Positions 9,057 to 18,511 of a stretch of DNA of 64,000 nt are shown here, piece after piece. The DNA lies in NCBI RefSeq assembly GCF_013390595.1, contig NZ_JACAWV010000022.1:310001-374000 (forward strand), written 5' to 3'. Position 1 is the first letter of the stretch; each line of letters starts with the position of its first letter. The notes under the pieces were generated by a model, which did no database searches, was not told where the DNA came from, and worked only from the letters and a program-made list of their open reading frames with translations. The DNA is from Rhizobium sp. RM. Lineage in GTDB: Bacteria > Pseudomonadota > Alphaproteobacteria > Rhizobiales > Rhizobiaceae. The position numbers and the translations under genes were made by a program.

Positions 9057-10682
9057 TTATTCGGCCGGCTGGGCAACGACGGGATAGCTTCCGGCAATCG
9101 GAGCCTCCTCCCGCTCGTAACCGCGCGCGGTCATGTAGACGTTGTAGGCCATGACGAGACCGCCGCAGAGGTAGAGCCCCCCGCCGACCGCACGCAGGAC
9201 GTAATACGGGAACAGCGCCGCAACCGATTCCGCGAAGGAATAGACGAGGAAGCCCTGCTGGTCGTATTCGCGCCACATCAGCGCCTGCTGGATACCGGCA
9301 ACCCACAGCACGGCGGCGTAGATGACGATGCCGAGCGTTGCGAGCCAGAAGTGCCAGTTGACCATGCGCAGGCTGTAAAGCCGGTCGCGGTTCCACAGCT
9401 TCGGTGTCAGATAATAGATGGCGCCGAAGGTAATCATGCCGACCCAGCCGAGCGCGCCCGAGTGCACGTGGCCGATCGTCCAGTCCGTATAATGGCTGAG
9501 CGAATTGACGGCCTTGATCGACATCATCGGCCCCTCGAAGGTCGACATGCCGTAGAAGGCGATGGCAATCACCATCATGCGGATGATCGGATCGGTGCGG
9601 ATCTTGTCCCATGCGCCCGAAAGCGTCATCAGGCCGTTGATCATGCCACCCCACGACGGCATCCACAGCATGATTGAAAACACCATGCCGAGCGTCTGCG
9701 CCCAGTCGGGCAGCGCTGTGTAATGCAGGTGGTGCGGACCTGCCCAGATATACATGAAGATTAGCGCCCAGAAGTGGATGATCGACAGGCGATAGGAATA
9801 AACCGGGCGACCGGCCTGCTTCGGCACGAAGTAATACATCATGCCCAGGAAGCCTGCGGTCAGGAAGAAACCGACGGCGTTATGGCCGTACCACCATTGC
9901 GTCAGCGCATCCTGCACGCCCGCGAAGGCCGAATAGCTTTTGACACCGAGGAAGGAAACCGGGATCGCCAGATTGTTGACGATGTGCAGCATGGCAATCG
10001 TCACGATGAAGGCGAGATAGAACCAGTTCGCCACATAGATATGCGGCTCCTTGCGCATCAGGATCGTACCGAGAAACGCGATGAGATAGGCGACCCAGAC
10101 AATCGTCAGCCAGATGTCGACATACCATTCCGGTTCGGCATATTCGCGTCCCTGGGTAATCCCGAGCAGATAGCCGGTGGCCGCCATGACGATGAAGAGA
10201 TTGTAACCCCAGAACACGAACCAACCGAGGTTGCCGCCAAAAAGGCGGGCGCGACAGGTTCTCTGAACCACGTAGAAGGACGTGGCAATCAGCGCATTTC
10301 CCCCGAAAGCGAAGATCACCGCCGACGTGTGCAGAGGCCGCGTGCGGCCGAAATTGAACCAGGGCGCGACATTGAGATCGGGATAGGCAAGCTGCAGAGC
10401 GACGACCACGCCGACCAGAAAGCCGACGCCCCCCCAGAACACGGTCGCGACCACGCCGTATTTTACCACCTCGTCAAAATACTCGGACTGGCGCTGCGTC
10501 TTCGCAGCCTGACCAACCGGCGCAAAGGACACACGGCGCAGCAACAGAACGGTGCCGACAAGCAGCGTGAAGAACAGAACCCACATATGGGCTTCAAAAA
10601 GACTGTCGTGAGCGAAGGCCGCTCCGAGCAGCGCGAAAAAGGCCCCGAGGGCCACCATCGCAATTTCCAAGGTATAGTTCAT
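9057..10682 (-). CDS. fixN: cbb3-type cytochrome c oxidase catalytic subunit I, FixN/CcoN
   Basis: A 541-residue heme-copper oxidase subunit with about twelve membrane helices that reduces oxygen to water with high affinity. Conserved heme-copper segments include [18 protein letters not shown] (copper-site His) and [13 protein letters not shown], plus [14 protein letters not shown] with the heme His ligands. It opens the fixNOQP operon. A perfect FNR box lies about 113 bases upstream of the start (10795-10808), consistent with microaerobic activation. Function is clear. Confidence 0.98.
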   Translation of the reverse strand: MNYTLEIAMVALGAFFALLGAAFAHDSLFEAHMWVLFFTLLVGTVLLLRRVSFAPVGQAAKTQRQSEYFDEVVKYGVVATVFWGGVGFLVGVVVALQLAYPDLNVAPWFNFGRTRPLHTSAVIFAFGGNALIATSFYVVQRTCRARLFGGNLGWFVFWGYNLFIVMAATGYLLGITQGREYAEPEWYVDIWLTIVWVAYLIAFLGTILMRKEPHIYVANWFYLAFIVTIAMLHIVNNLAIPVSFLGVKSYSAFAGVQDALTQWWYGHNAVGFFLTAGFLGMMYYFVPKQAGRPVYSYRLSIIHFWALIFMYIWAGPHHLHYTALPDWAQTLGMVFSIMLWMPSWGGMINGLMTLSGAWDKIRTDPIIRMMVIAIAFYGMSTFEGPMMSIKAVNSLSHYTDWTIGHVHSGALGWVGMITFGAIYYLTPKLWNRDRLYSLRMVNWHFWLATLGIVIYAAVLWVAGIQQALMWREYDQQGFLVYSFAESVAALFPYYVLRAVGGGLYLCGGLVMAYNVYMTARGYEREEAPIAGSYPVVAQPAE

Positions 10683-10794
10683 TGTTGGTTTCCCCCAACG
10701 TCAAGCGGATCGACGCCAGGCGCGAGCAGCTTTCGAAAGCGGAAACCGGCCTTTGCGTCAGGGGGAGCATTGCCACCGACCGCGGGAAACAGCC

Positions 10795-10808
10795 TTGATT
10801 CAGATCAA
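10795..10808. promoter_or_regulatory. FNR/FixK-type anaerobox upstream of fixN
   Basis: TTGAT-TCAG-ATCAA is a perfect match to the FNR/FixK consensus, placed about 113 bases before the fixN start. The cobU stop is only 26 bases away on the other side, so the target is fixNOQP. Confidence 0.93.
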
Positions 10809-10833
10809 CGGAAAAAGAGCTGCTGGAAGCGGC

Positions 10834-11355
10834 CTAGCCCTTCATTTTCAGAGGCAGGCCGGCGGCGATGAAATAGACCTCGCCTGCGATGGCGGCAACG
10901 CGCTGGTGCAGGCGGCCGGCATGATCGCGAAACTCCCGTGCCATGCGGTTTTCCGGCACGATGCCGAGGCCGACCTCGTTGGACACGAAGATCAACCTCG
11001 CCCTTGCCTTGCCGATATGCTCTTCAAGCAATGAGAAGACAGCCTCGATATCGGCCTCTTCCATCATCAGGTTGGTGAGCCACAACGTCAGGCAGTCGAT
11101 CAGGACGACATTGTCAGGCGCGTCGATCTCACGCAGCACGGACACGATATCGACAGGCGCTTCATGGGTGATCCACTCTTCACCGCGTCGGTCCCGATGG
11201 TGGGTAATGCGTTCGCGCATCTCGTCATCCCACGCCCGGCCGGTGGCGATGTAATGCGCCTGGCCGCCTGCCGCCTTGACCAGATCTTCGGCGAAACGGG
11301 ATTTTCCGGAGCGAGCGCCGCCGAGAACGAGAACAGAGCGTGAAGTATCAGTCAT
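10834..11355 (-). CDS. cobU: Adenosylcobinamide kinase/adenosylcobinamide-phosphate guanylyltransferase
   Basis: A 173-residue bifunctional enzyme of cobalamin assembly (CobU, called CobP in Pseudomonas naming). It shows the P-loop GGARSGKS (12-19), the guanylylation region with [10 protein letters not shown] including the likely His nucleophile, and [12 protein letters not shown] chose the ATG giving [10 protein letters not shown]; a longer reading from 11430 adds a non-conserved leader. No other cobalamin genes are adjacent and no B12 riboswitch is recognisable upstream. It follows the fixN promoter region and is probably a separate transcription unit. Confidence 0.93.
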   Translation of the reverse strand: MTDTSRSVLVLGGARSGKSRFAEDLVKAAGGQAHYIATGRAWDDEMRERITHHRDRRGEEWITHEAPVDIVSVLREIDAPDNVVLIDCLTLWLTNLMMEEADIEAVFSLLEEHIGKARARLIFVSNEVGLGIVPENRMAREFRDHAGRLHQRVAAIAGEVYFIAAGLPLKMKG

Positions 11356-11904
11356 GCGAACCAGAAGAGAAATCTGAAGGAGAGCCGATGTCATTGCGGC
11401 GATACCACAAGCCGCAAGCCGCCGCGTCATGAAAAGAGAACGATTCGTAGATCAAGAGGCGTTCTCCCGGTCGATCATGCCGGACTGCTGCGATACCGTT
11501 TCAAAGGGCCGAACCCGCCCGCACCATGCGGACATCAAAGCGCAGCTTTCGATAAAACGGAAACACCGGACTCTCTGGAAAAAGGCTAGGTCCGAACGCG
11601 CTTTCTGTCAATCGAGCGTGACGCGCGGAAACATCGGATCTGGGTCGGCAACCGGGACGCAAAACCTTTTCCGGTGCCGACAGGCAGCGTTCGTTGCCTG
11701 TGCGTCATTGATAGCCGCAACATGGTTACCGGAACGTTAGCGCCGGACGCGATCTCATGCCATCGATGCAAGACAGGGCCATTTTAAGCTGTTTACTCGC
11801 CCTGCCATTGCATCAAAAGCGATTCCGGTTCGCGCGCCTATGCGCTAACCTTCGCGCGACATCCGGTTCGCAAGATTCGCAAACAGCAAAGGTTCTCGCC
11901 CACG
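11356..11904. other. 549-base intergenic region with two abutting hairpins
   Basis: No convincing gene. At 11644-11681 there is an 11-bp stem (GTCGGCA..CCGG with CCGG.TGCCGAC, one bulged A), directly followed by CAGGCA/TGCCTG at 11681-11700. No T-run follows. This could be a structured RNA or an operator region; short open frames on both strands lack ribosome sites and family features. Confidence 0.4.
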
Positions 11905-12597
11905 ATGACCACCATGGACTATGTGGCATTCGCTCTCTTCATCCTGCTGTGGATGAGCTATACGCACCTCACCACGAAGTCGACCTGGTTTTCGAGAACG
12001 AGCCTGAACCGGGCGATGGCCGAACGTCGCCGTGAATGGATTTACAACTCCCTGAAACGCGACCTGAAAATGATCGATACGCAGATCATGGCGGGCCTGC
12101 AGAACGGTACGGCGTTTTTCGCCTCCACCTCGATCTTCGCCATCGGTGGCTGTTTCGCGCTGCTGGGTGCCACCGACCAGGTCGAATCGGTGTTTCGCGA
12201 CATGCCCTTCGTGCATTACGGCGGCCGCACCGCCTTCGAATTGAAGGTTATCGGCCTCACCTGTCTTTTCGGTTATTCCTTCTTCAAGTTCGGCTGGTCC
12301 TACCGCCTGTTCAACTATTGCACCATTCTGTTCGGCGCCATTCCGATGGTGCACGACGCCAATGCCGATCAGGCCGCCGCCGAACGCGCCGCCGAAAACG
12401 TCATTCGCATGAACATCATCGCCGCGAAGAATTTCAACGACGGCCTGAGAACCATCTTCCTGTCGATCGGTTATCTCGGATGGTTCATCAGCTCCTATGT
12501 TTTCATCGCCACCACCACCATCATCATCGTTGCCCTGCTGCGCCGCCAGTTCTTTTCGGAGGCACGGCTGGCGATCATGGATGAATCGAAGCCTTGA
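11905..12597 (+). CDS. DUF599 family membrane protein
   Basis: A 230-residue integral membrane protein matching DUF599: an opening helix with YVAFALFILLWMSYTH, the motif RREWIYNSLKRDLKMIDTQI, three further hydrophobic segments (about 68-88, 110-150, 195-215), and the segment NIIAAKNFNDGLRTIFLSIG. The role of the family is unknown. The ATG at 11905 or a second one at 11914 could be used; neither has a strong ribosome site. A DUF1624 gene follows 63 bases downstream on the same strand. Confidence 0.88.
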   Translation: MTTMDYVAFALFILLWMSYTHLTTKSTWFSRTSLNRAMAERRREWIYNSLKRDLKMIDTQIMAGLQNGTAFFASTSIFAIGGCFALLGATDQVESVFRDMPFVHYGGRTAFELKVIGLTCLFGYSFFKFGWSYRLFNYCTILFGAIPMVHDANADQAAAERAAENVIRMNIIAAKNFNDGLRTIFLSIGYLGWFISSYVFIATTTIIIVALLRRQFFSEARLAIMDESKP

Positions 12598-12660
12598 AAT
12601 CGCCTTACTTCGAAGGCCAAGCCCGAAGCAACGAAACCTCAGCGTGAAACAGCTCCCGAC

Positions 12661-13626
12661 ATGGAAACAGATAGTGTGGCGCAACCGCCTCGTCCCAAAG
12701 GCCGCATAGGCGGGCTCGATACCCTGCGCGGCATTGCGCTGCTGGCCATGGCCTCCTACCATTTCACCTGGGATCTGGAGCTGTTCGGCTATCTGGAGCC
12801 CGGCACGGCAACCGAGGGCCTGTGGAAGCTTTATGCCCGTGGTATCGCCACATCCTTCCTGTTTCTGGCGGGTTTCAGCCTGTATCTGGCACATGGCAAG
12901 GGCATAAACTGGGCCTCGTTCAACAAGCGCTTTGCCATGGTCGCAGGTTCTGCCCTGCTGATTACCGTTGCGACCATCTTCGCCTTCCCCGACAGCTTCA
13001 TTTTCTTCGGCATCCTGCACACCATTGCCGCGACAAGCCTGATCGGTCTCCTCTTCCTGCGTGTGCCGGCGTTGCTGACGCTCGTGGCTGCTGTCGTCGC
13101 GTTTGCCCTGCCGCATTATGGCCAGTCGGACCTGTTCAACAGTCGCTGGCTGGCCTGGATCGGCTTTGCGACGCTACCGCCACGCTCCAACGACTATGTG
13201 CCGCTTTTGCCCTGGCTTGCCCCTGTGCTGGTTGGTATCGCGACCTCGAAATTCGTGGTGCCGCGCGGATGGCTGGACCGTTTCCGCACGCCAAGCGCGC
13301 CGCGCAACGTCATTGCGCTCGCCGGTCGCCACAGCCTGCTGTTTTATTTGGTGCATCAACCGCTGCTGCTCGGCATCGTCTACGTTGCCTCGCAGATCGC
13401 CCCGCCGCCACCGGTCGATCAGGTCGAACTCTACAAGTCGAGCTGTGAGAAAAGCTGCATGCAGCAGGAAAACAGCGTGGACCTATGCCAGCGCTTCTGC
13501 GGCTGCACGCTGGAGAAGCTGCATGCGGAAAATCTGTTCGATCAGATGATGGAAGGCAGCCTGTCGGCAGAACAGCAGTCGAAGATCACCGACGTTGCAT
13601 CGCAGTGCACGGTGGAAGCGCAATAG
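12661..13626 (+). CDS. DUF1624/heparan-alpha-glucosaminide acetyltransferase-like membrane protein with Cys-rich tail
   Basis: A 321-residue multi-span protein. The start GGLDTLRGIALLAMASYHFTWD is the hallmark of the HGSNAT/DUF1624 acyltransferase family, with charged residues and His in the first helix. About seven or eight membrane segments follow. After the last one the protein ends in about 75 residues rich in Cys (CEKSC, LCQRFCGC, and a late C), which is not part of the usual DUF1624 core as I know it and may form disulfides or bind metal in the periplasm. Substrate unknown. Converges with merR. Confidence 0.85.
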   Translation: METDSVAQPPRPKGRIGGLDTLRGIALLAMASYHFTWDLELFGYLEPGTATEGLWKLYARGIATSFLFLAGFSLYLAHGKGINWASFNKRFAMVAGSALLITVATIFAFPDSFIFFGILHTIAATSLIGLLFLRVPALLTLVAAVVAFALPHYGQSDLFNSRWLAWIGFATLPPRSNDYVPLLPWLAPVLVGIATSKFVVPRGWLDRFRTPSAPRNVIALAGRHSLLFYLVHQPLLLGIVYVASQIAPPPPVDQVELYKSSCEKSCMQQENSVDLCQRFCGCTLEKLHAENLFDQMMEGSLSAEQQSKITDVASQCTVEAQ

Positions 13627-13658
13627 CGCTTCCCGCCAACAGGTAAATCGTCAAAAAA

Positions 13659-14045
13659 TCAGGTGCCGACGCCGATTTCGGCCAAGCGCGTGAGGCAGGC
13701 TTCCTCGACATTGTCGAGTTCCGCCAAGGTTTCCTCGATGTCCTTGCGCTTCTGGCGAAGGTCGGCACGCTTTTCGTCGACCTTCTTCATCAGAAGCTCA
13801 AGCTGACCCGATTCGCCCGGCGGTTCCTTGTAGACGTGAATGATCTCACGGATTTCGGCGATCGTGAAACCGATACGGCGACCACGCAGGATTTCCTGAA
13901 TGAGATGGCGATCCGCCGACCGGAACAGCCGGGTCCGACCACGGCGCTCAGGATGAATGAGCCCCTCGTCCTCGTAAAATCTCAAGGTGCGAGTGGAAAC
14001 GCCGAATTCGCGTGTCAGTTCGGTTATGCTATAATACTTGTTCAC
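13659..14045 (-). CDS. MerR family transcriptional regulator
   Basis: A 128-residue regulator: an N-terminal MerR helix-turn-helix (YYSITELTREFGVSTRTLRFYEDEGL) with wing, then a coiled coil from about residue 80 (MKKVDEKRADLRQKRKDIEETLAEL). It lacks the paired C-terminal Cys of metal sensors, having only one Cys near the end, so an organic effector is more likely. The type resembles LiuR-like regulators of acyl-CoA or leucine catabolism. A palindrome over its own -35 region (14080-14101) suggests autoregulation. Target genes are not evident in the neighbourhood. Confidence 0.9.
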   Translation of the reverse strand: MNKYYSITELTREFGVSTRTLRFYEDEGLIHPERRGRTRLFRSADRHLIQEILRGRRIGFTIAEIREIIHVYKEPPGESGQLELLMKKVDEKRADLRQKRKDIEETLAELDNVEEACLTRLAEIGVGT

Positions 14046-14072
14046 GGGCCTATCCGATTCATAACCCGGGAA

Positions 14073-14101
14073 TTATTATTTGACCTTAACGTAAAAGTCA
14101 A
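14073..14101 (-). promoter_or_regulatory. merR promoter with overlapping MerR-type palindrome
   Basis: On the minus strand TTGACT (14101-14096) and TAATAA (14078-14073) are 17 bases apart, a near-consensus sigma-70 promoter. The 22-base imperfect palindrome 14080-14101 begins TTGAC and ends GTCAA with TAACGT at its centre (18 of 22 positions symmetric), covering the -35 and spacer. This is where MerR-family proteins bind. The start codon at 14045 is 28 bases from the -10. Confidence 0.75.
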
Positions 14102-14121
14102 TTTTTTGCTTGCCCGGCACC

Positions 14122-15549
14122 CTACCCCGAAATGCCATACCACCATGTCGCGATGCCAAGGAAGGCAAAGAAGCCGACGATATCGGTGATCGCCGTCACG
14201 AACACGGCGGAGGATACCGCGGGATCGGCCCCGAACTTGTCGAGAACGAGCGGAATGAGAATGCCCGCCAGTGCCGCCGCCAGCATGTTGAGACACATGG
14301 CCGTGGCAATGATGCCGCCGATGTGGATATCCTGAAACCATATTCCCGCCACCACGCCAATCGCAGTACCGAACAACATGCCGTTCAGAATGCCGACACC
14401 CGCCTCACGGCGGATAATGCGCGCCGCATTGTGAATGTCGAGGCTCTTGGTAGCGAGCGCCCGCACCGAAACCGTCATGGTCTGCGACCCGGCATTGCCG
14501 CCCATGCCGGCGACCGCAGGCATCAGGATGGCCAGCGCCACGATCTGCTGGATTGTCGCATCGAACAGGCTGATGACCGATGCCGACAGGAAAGCGGTCA
14601 CCAGATTGACGGCGAGCCACGGCACGCGTGACCGCGATGTGCTGGCAACGGAGTCGGAAAGTTCTTCGTCACCCACGCCGCCGAGGCGCAACAGATCTTC
14701 CTCCGCCTCTTCCTGAATAACGTCGACCACGTCATCGATAGTCAGGACACCGACCAGCCTGCCGTTGTTATCCACGACAGCGGCTGAGAGAAGGTCGTAC
14801 TGCTCGAAAAGCTGCGCGGCCTCTTCCTGGTCCATCTCGGCCGGAATCGAATGGTTCGTCTCGTGCATGATCGTTTCGACCTTCACCTGACGCTTGGCGC
14901 GCAGCACCCGGTCGAGGTCGAGAGCGCCAACCAGCTTGAAGGTCGGATCGATGACGAAAATCTGCGAGAAGGAATCCGGCAATTCCTCCTCTTCCCGCAA
15001 ATAATCGATGGTCTGCCCGACGGTCCAGAACGGTGGCACCGCTACGAATTCCGTCTGCATACGGCGACCGGCCGACCTTTCCGGATAATCGAGCGCCCGC
15101 ATGAGGCGAACACGCTCGGTAAAGGGAAGCTGCGAAAGAATATCCTCGCGGTCCTCGTCGTCGAGGTCCTCGAGAATGTAGACGGCGTCGTCCGAATCCA
15201 GTTCGCCGATACCGGCGGCAATCTGCTCGTTCGACATCTGGTCGACGATATCGAGACGGATGCCCTCATCCACCTCCGTCAGCGCCGTCATGTCGAAGTC
15301 GGAACCAAGCAGGCGTACGAGCGCGTGGCGCTGTTCCGGCTGAATGGATTCGATCAGGTCACCGAGTTCGGATTCATGCAGCTTGGCGACGTTGCGACGC
15401 AGGAAAAGCAGGTCGCGGTCGGCAATCGCCGCCCCCACCATGGCCAGAAAATCAGAGCGGATAGACCCGTCTTCGGCATAGATATCGGAAGGCACGTCCA
15501 CGGACTTGTCGTCTTCGGGCGCGAGAAGATCGTCGTCACGGTCTGTCAT
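14122..15549 (-). CDS. mgtE: Magnesium transporter MgtE
   Basis: A 475-residue Mg2+ channel. It shows the N-terminal MgtE superhelix domain (LHESELGDLIESIQPEQR, QLPFTERVRLMRALDYPE), a pair of CBS domains (about residues 150-275) that sense Mg2+, a connecting helix, and five C-terminal membrane helices with the pore signature MPAVAGMGGNAGSQT. I chose the ATG giving MTDRDDDLLAPED, preceded by AAGGGGA. Length fits the family. No Mg2+ riboswitch is recognisable upstream. Confidence 0.96.
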   Translation of the reverse strand: MTDRDDDLLAPEDDKSVDVPSDIYAEDGSIRSDFLAMVGAAIADRDLLFLRRNVAKLHESELGDLIESIQPEQRHALVRLLGSDFDMTALTEVDEGIRLDIVDQMSNEQIAAGIGELDSDDAVYILEDLDDEDREDILSQLPFTERVRLMRALDYPERSAGRRMQTEFVAVPPFWTVGQTIDYLREEEELPDSFSQIFVIDPTFKLVGALDLDRVLRAKRQVKVETIMHETNHSIPAEMDQEEAAQLFEQYDLLSAAVVDNNGRLVGVLTIDDVVDVIQEEAEEDLLRLGGVGDEELSDSVASTSRSRVPWLAVNLVTAFLSASVISLFDATIQQIVALAILMPAVAGMGGNAGSQTMTVSVRALATKSLDIHNAARIIRREAGVGILNGMLFGTAIGVVAGIWFQDIHIGGIIATAMCLNMLAAALAGILIPLVLDKFGADPAVSSAVFVTAITDIVGFFAFLGIATWWYGISG

Positions 15550-15883
15550 CTTGCGTCCCCTTGTTTCTGAAATGCCGCAGTGCACGAATTGGCTGGAGAA
15601 TGGCGTTTAAAAACTTATTGTCAACAACCGGATAGCTGCAAACCGGCAAGCACCGCCGCCACGACGAGAATGTTGCAAATTGCCCTCATGCGTGAGGGGT
15701 TTTCACATCAGACCGAACGCCGAACCGTCGCTTGCCGTTCCATGCGAACCGGAAAGATAAGCGTTGACATATACGTTCGCAGGGCGATTCTGGAACACTT
15801 GATCTCAGGCATATCGTCAGGAATCGACGTGCCCGGCACCGCCGCACGCAATCACAAGCAGACGTCAGGAAAGACGGACAGAA
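15550..15883. other. 334-base region upstream of the YdeP-like gene, with a terminator-like hairpin
   Basis: No gene found; an open frame starting at 15580 overlaps the next gene and has no family signal. At 15683-15703 CCCTCA-TGCG-TGAGGG is followed by GTTTT, reading on the plus strand, which would be odd for the divergent mgtE and may be an attenuator or the end of a short transcript. A TTGACA at 15764-15769 could be a -35, but no good -10 follows. Confidence 0.4.
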
Positions 15884-18190
15884 ATGAGCAAGACGGACTT
15901 TATCGGCAAGGCATCTTCGGCGGCAGGCGGCTGGGGCGCGCTCAAAAGCGTGGGCAAACGCCTGATGGAGTCAGGAGCCCCGATATCCGGTGCGCGAACG
16001 CTTCTTAAAGCCAACCAGCCCGATGGTTTCGACTGTCCCGGCTGCGCATGGGGCGACCCTGAACACGGTTCATCCTTCGAATTTTGCGAAAACGGCGTCA
16101 AGGCCGTCGCCTGGGAAGCGACCGAAGCACGGGTGCCACCGGACTTCTTTGTGCACCACACCGTCTCAACCCTTGCACAATGGTCGGATTATGAGCTGGA
16201 AAAACAGGGCAGGCTCACCCATCCGATGCGTTACGACCGGAAGGCCGACAAATATCTTCCCGTATCCTGGGAAGATGCCTTTGCCGAAATCGGCCGTATT
16301 CTCAACAGCCTCGACAGCCCCGATCGCGCCGAGTTCTATACCTCCGGCCGCGCCTCGAACGAGGCAGCCTTCCTCTATCAGCTCATGGTTCGCCTTTACG
16401 GCACGAACAATTTCCCCGACTGCTCCAACATGTGCCACGAAGCAAGCGGTGTGGGCCTGAAAGCCTCCATCGGCGTTGGCAAGGGAACCGTTCTACTGGA
16501 GGATTTCGAGCAGGCCGACGCCATCTTCGTGATCGGCCAGAACCCCGGCACCAACCATCCACGCATGCTGGGTGACCTGCGCCGCGCCGCACTCAGAGGC
16601 GCAAAGATTGTCGTGCTCAACCCTATCAGAGAAAAGGGACTGGAGCGTTTCGCCGATCCGCAGGACAAGGTCGAGATGATGACCGGCGGCAACACGAAAA
16701 TTGCCACCAATTATTACCAGCCGAAGCAAGGTGGCGACATGGCCGCCATTCGCGGCATGAGCAAAGCGGTTTTTGCCGCCGACGATGCCGCAAAAGCGGC
16801 CGGTGAACCCGCCATCATCGACCATGATTTCCTCGCCGATCACGCGGTCGAATTCGAAGCCTACCGCGCTGCCGTCGATGCGACGAGCTGGGACGACATT
16901 CTCGACCAGTCCGGCCTGACGCGCGCCGAGATCGAGGAAGCCGCCAGCATCTATATGCAGGCCAATGCGGTGATCGCCACATGGGCCATGGGCATCACGC
17001 AGCACAAGCATTCGGTGATCACCGTTCGGGAAATCGCCAATTTCATGCTGTTGCGTGGCAATGTTGGTCGTCCCGGCGCCGGTCTTTGCCCCGTGCGTGG
17101 CCATTCCAACGTCCAGGGCGACCGCACCGTCGGCATCGACGAAAAGGCGCCGCCTGCCCTCCTCGACGCGCTGGAAAAGGAACTGGGCGTGCCTATGCCG
17201 CGCAAGCGCGGCCACAACACCGTGGAAGCCATTGCTTCCATGCTGGACGGAACGGCCGAAACCTTCATCGCGCTCGGCGGCAACTTCCTGCGGGCCACCC
17301 CGGACAGCCCGTTGATCATCGATGCCTTCAGAAAACAGAAGCTGACGGTCAACATCGCCACCAAGCTCAACCACTCGCACCTGGTGCCGGGTGAAACATC
17401 CTACATTCTGCCCTGCCTTGGACGCACGGAAATCGACCGCAACTCGAAAGGCCGCGCACAGATCGTTACAGTCGAGGATTCCATGAGCATGGTGCACGGT
17501 TCGGGCGGCATCAATCCAGCCGCATCGGAAGACCTGCGTTCGGAAGTGGCAATCGTTGCCGGCATCGCCGCAGCCACGCTCGGTAATGCCCGCGTCGACT
17601 GGCAGGCGATGGCGGATGATTACGACCTCATTCGCGACATGATCGAGCGTGTCATTCCGGGCTTTGACAATTTCAACGAACGCGTTCGCGTGCCGCGCGG
17701 CTTCCATCTGCGCAATGCCGCCGCCGAGCGGGAATGGAACACTCCGGCCGGAAAAGCGACCTTCTATACGGGCGAACTTCCCGAAAAGACCGAGCACCAG
17801 CAGGCGCTTGCCAATGACAATCTGTTCGTGCTGCAGACATTCCGTAGCCACGACCAGTACAACACGACGATCTACGGCATGGATGACCGCTATCGCGGCG
17901 TCTATGGCGAGCGCCACGTCATTTTCATGAACCCGAAGGACATGGAGGCGTTGGGCGCCCATTCGCGCCAGCGCGTTGATGTCATCGGCCAATATACCGA
18001 TGGCCGTGAGCGCATCGCCGAAAACTTCCGTCTCGTGCCCTACAACATTCCACGCGGCAGCATCGGCGGTTATTACCCCGAACTCAACGTGCTCGTTCCC
18101 CTGAGCAGCTATGGCGACGGCAGCTTCACCCCGACATCGAAATCCGTCCTGGTGACCATCAAGCTGCGCGCCGCTTCCGAGGCGGCATGA
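15884..18190 (+). CDS. FdhF/YdeP family molybdopterin oxidoreductase
   Basis: A 768-residue cytoplasmic molybdopterin oxidoreductase of the formate dehydrogenase H/YdeP type. An early Cys motif (FDCPGCAWGDP, then C in SFEFCENG) could hold an Fe-S cluster. FPDCSNMCHEASGVGL holds the Cys that would ligate Mo, and GQNPGTNHPRML and the C-terminal molydopterin dinucleotide-binding domain (QTFRSHDQYNTTIYGMDDR) follow. The true substrate of YdeP proteins is not settled; E. coli YdeP is linked to acid resistance. It overlaps the next gene by four bases (ATGA). No fdhD is adjacent. Confidence 0.9.
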   Translation: MSKTDFIGKASSAAGGWGALKSVGKRLMESGAPISGARTLLKANQPDGFDCPGCAWGDPEHGSSFEFCENGVKAVAWEATEARVPPDFFVHHTVSTLAQWSDYELEKQGRLTHPMRYDRKADKYLPVSWEDAFAEIGRILNSLDSPDRAEFYTSGRASNEAAFLYQLMVRLYGTNNFPDCSNMCHEASGVGLKASIGVGKGTVLLEDFEQADAIFVIGQNPGTNHPRMLGDLRRAALRGAKIVVLNPIREKGLERFADPQDKVEMMTGGNTKIATNYYQPKQGGDMAAIRGMSKAVFAADDAAKAAGEPAIIDHDFLADHAVEFEAYRAAVDATSWDDILDQSGLTRAEIEEAASIYMQANAVIATWAMGITQHKHSVITVREIANFMLLRGNVGRPGAGLCPVRGHSNVQGDRTVGIDEKAPPALLDALEKELGVPMPRKRGHNTVEAIASMLDGTAETFIALGGNFLRATPDSPLIIDAFRKQKLTVNIATKLNHSHLVPGETSYILPCLGRTEIDRNSKGRAQIVTVEDSMSMVHGSGGINPAASEDLRSEVAIVAGIAAATLGNARVDWQAMADDYDLIRDMIERVIPGFDNFNERVRVPRGFHLRNAAAEREWNTPAGKATFYTGELPEKTEHQQALANDNLFVLQTFRSHDQYNTTIYGMDDRYRGVYGERHVIFMNPKDMEALGAHSRQRVDVIGQYTDGRERIAENFRLVPYNIPRGSIGGYYPELNVLVPLSSYGDGSFTPTSKSVLVTIKLRAASEAA

Positions 18191-18492
18191 GCGATGACGA
18201 TCACGCCGCAGCCGCATTCCTGGCTGCGGTCGACAGGCTCGTGCACCTCGCTTCGCCTGATATCAGTGCCACAGCCGCCGCCACGCTGCTCGCCATCCAT
18301 CTTGGCCTTGCCACGGACAGCCGCAGCATTGCCAAACGGCTGGGGCTTGCCCATGCGCTTGTTCTGAGAGAGATAGCAGCCGCGTCTCCCCGCTACATCA
18401 GAACGGTAAAACGCGACAGTCGAACGCAAAGAACCTGGTTGGAATTGACCGACGACGGCAGAGACCTTGCCCAATCGTCGGTTTCGACCTGA
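18187..18492 (+). CDS. Small winged-helix-like protein, possible MarR-type regulator
   Basis: A 101-residue protein. The middle (SRSIAKRLGLAHALVLREI) looks like a helix-turn-helix, and the end (RDSRTQRTWLELTDDGRDL) resembles the wing and LTxxGR motif of MarR proteins, although it is shorter than usual and lacks the N-terminal dimer helix. The start overlaps the YdeP-like gene (ATGA), so the two are co-translated. It may regulate that gene or be a dedicated accessory. No named family is recognised with certainty. Confidence 0.7.
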   Translation: MSDDDHAAAAFLAAVDRLVHLASPDISATAAATLLAIHLGLATDSRSIAKRLGLAHALVLREIAAASPRYIRTVKRDSRTQRTWLELTDDGRDLAQSSVST

Positions 18493-18511
18493 CAACGAAC
18501 GGAGACACGTC

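Noticed and set aside
9774..10871. Long plus-strand frame over fixN
   Set aside because: Antisense shadow of the oxidase subunit and it would run through the fixN promoter and anaerobox.
11356..11904. Possible cobalamin riboswitch near cobU
   Set aside because: No B12-box sequence, and the hairpins found lie upstream of a DUF599 gene, not cobU.
11845..13116. A 423-residue minus-strand frame over the DUF599 and DUF1624 genes
   Set aside because: Both plus-strand genes have clear family features; this frame has none.
15580..16008. Plus-strand frame before and into the YdeP-like gene
   Set aside because: Overlaps the well-supported start at 15884 and includes a terminator-like hairpin; no homology signal.
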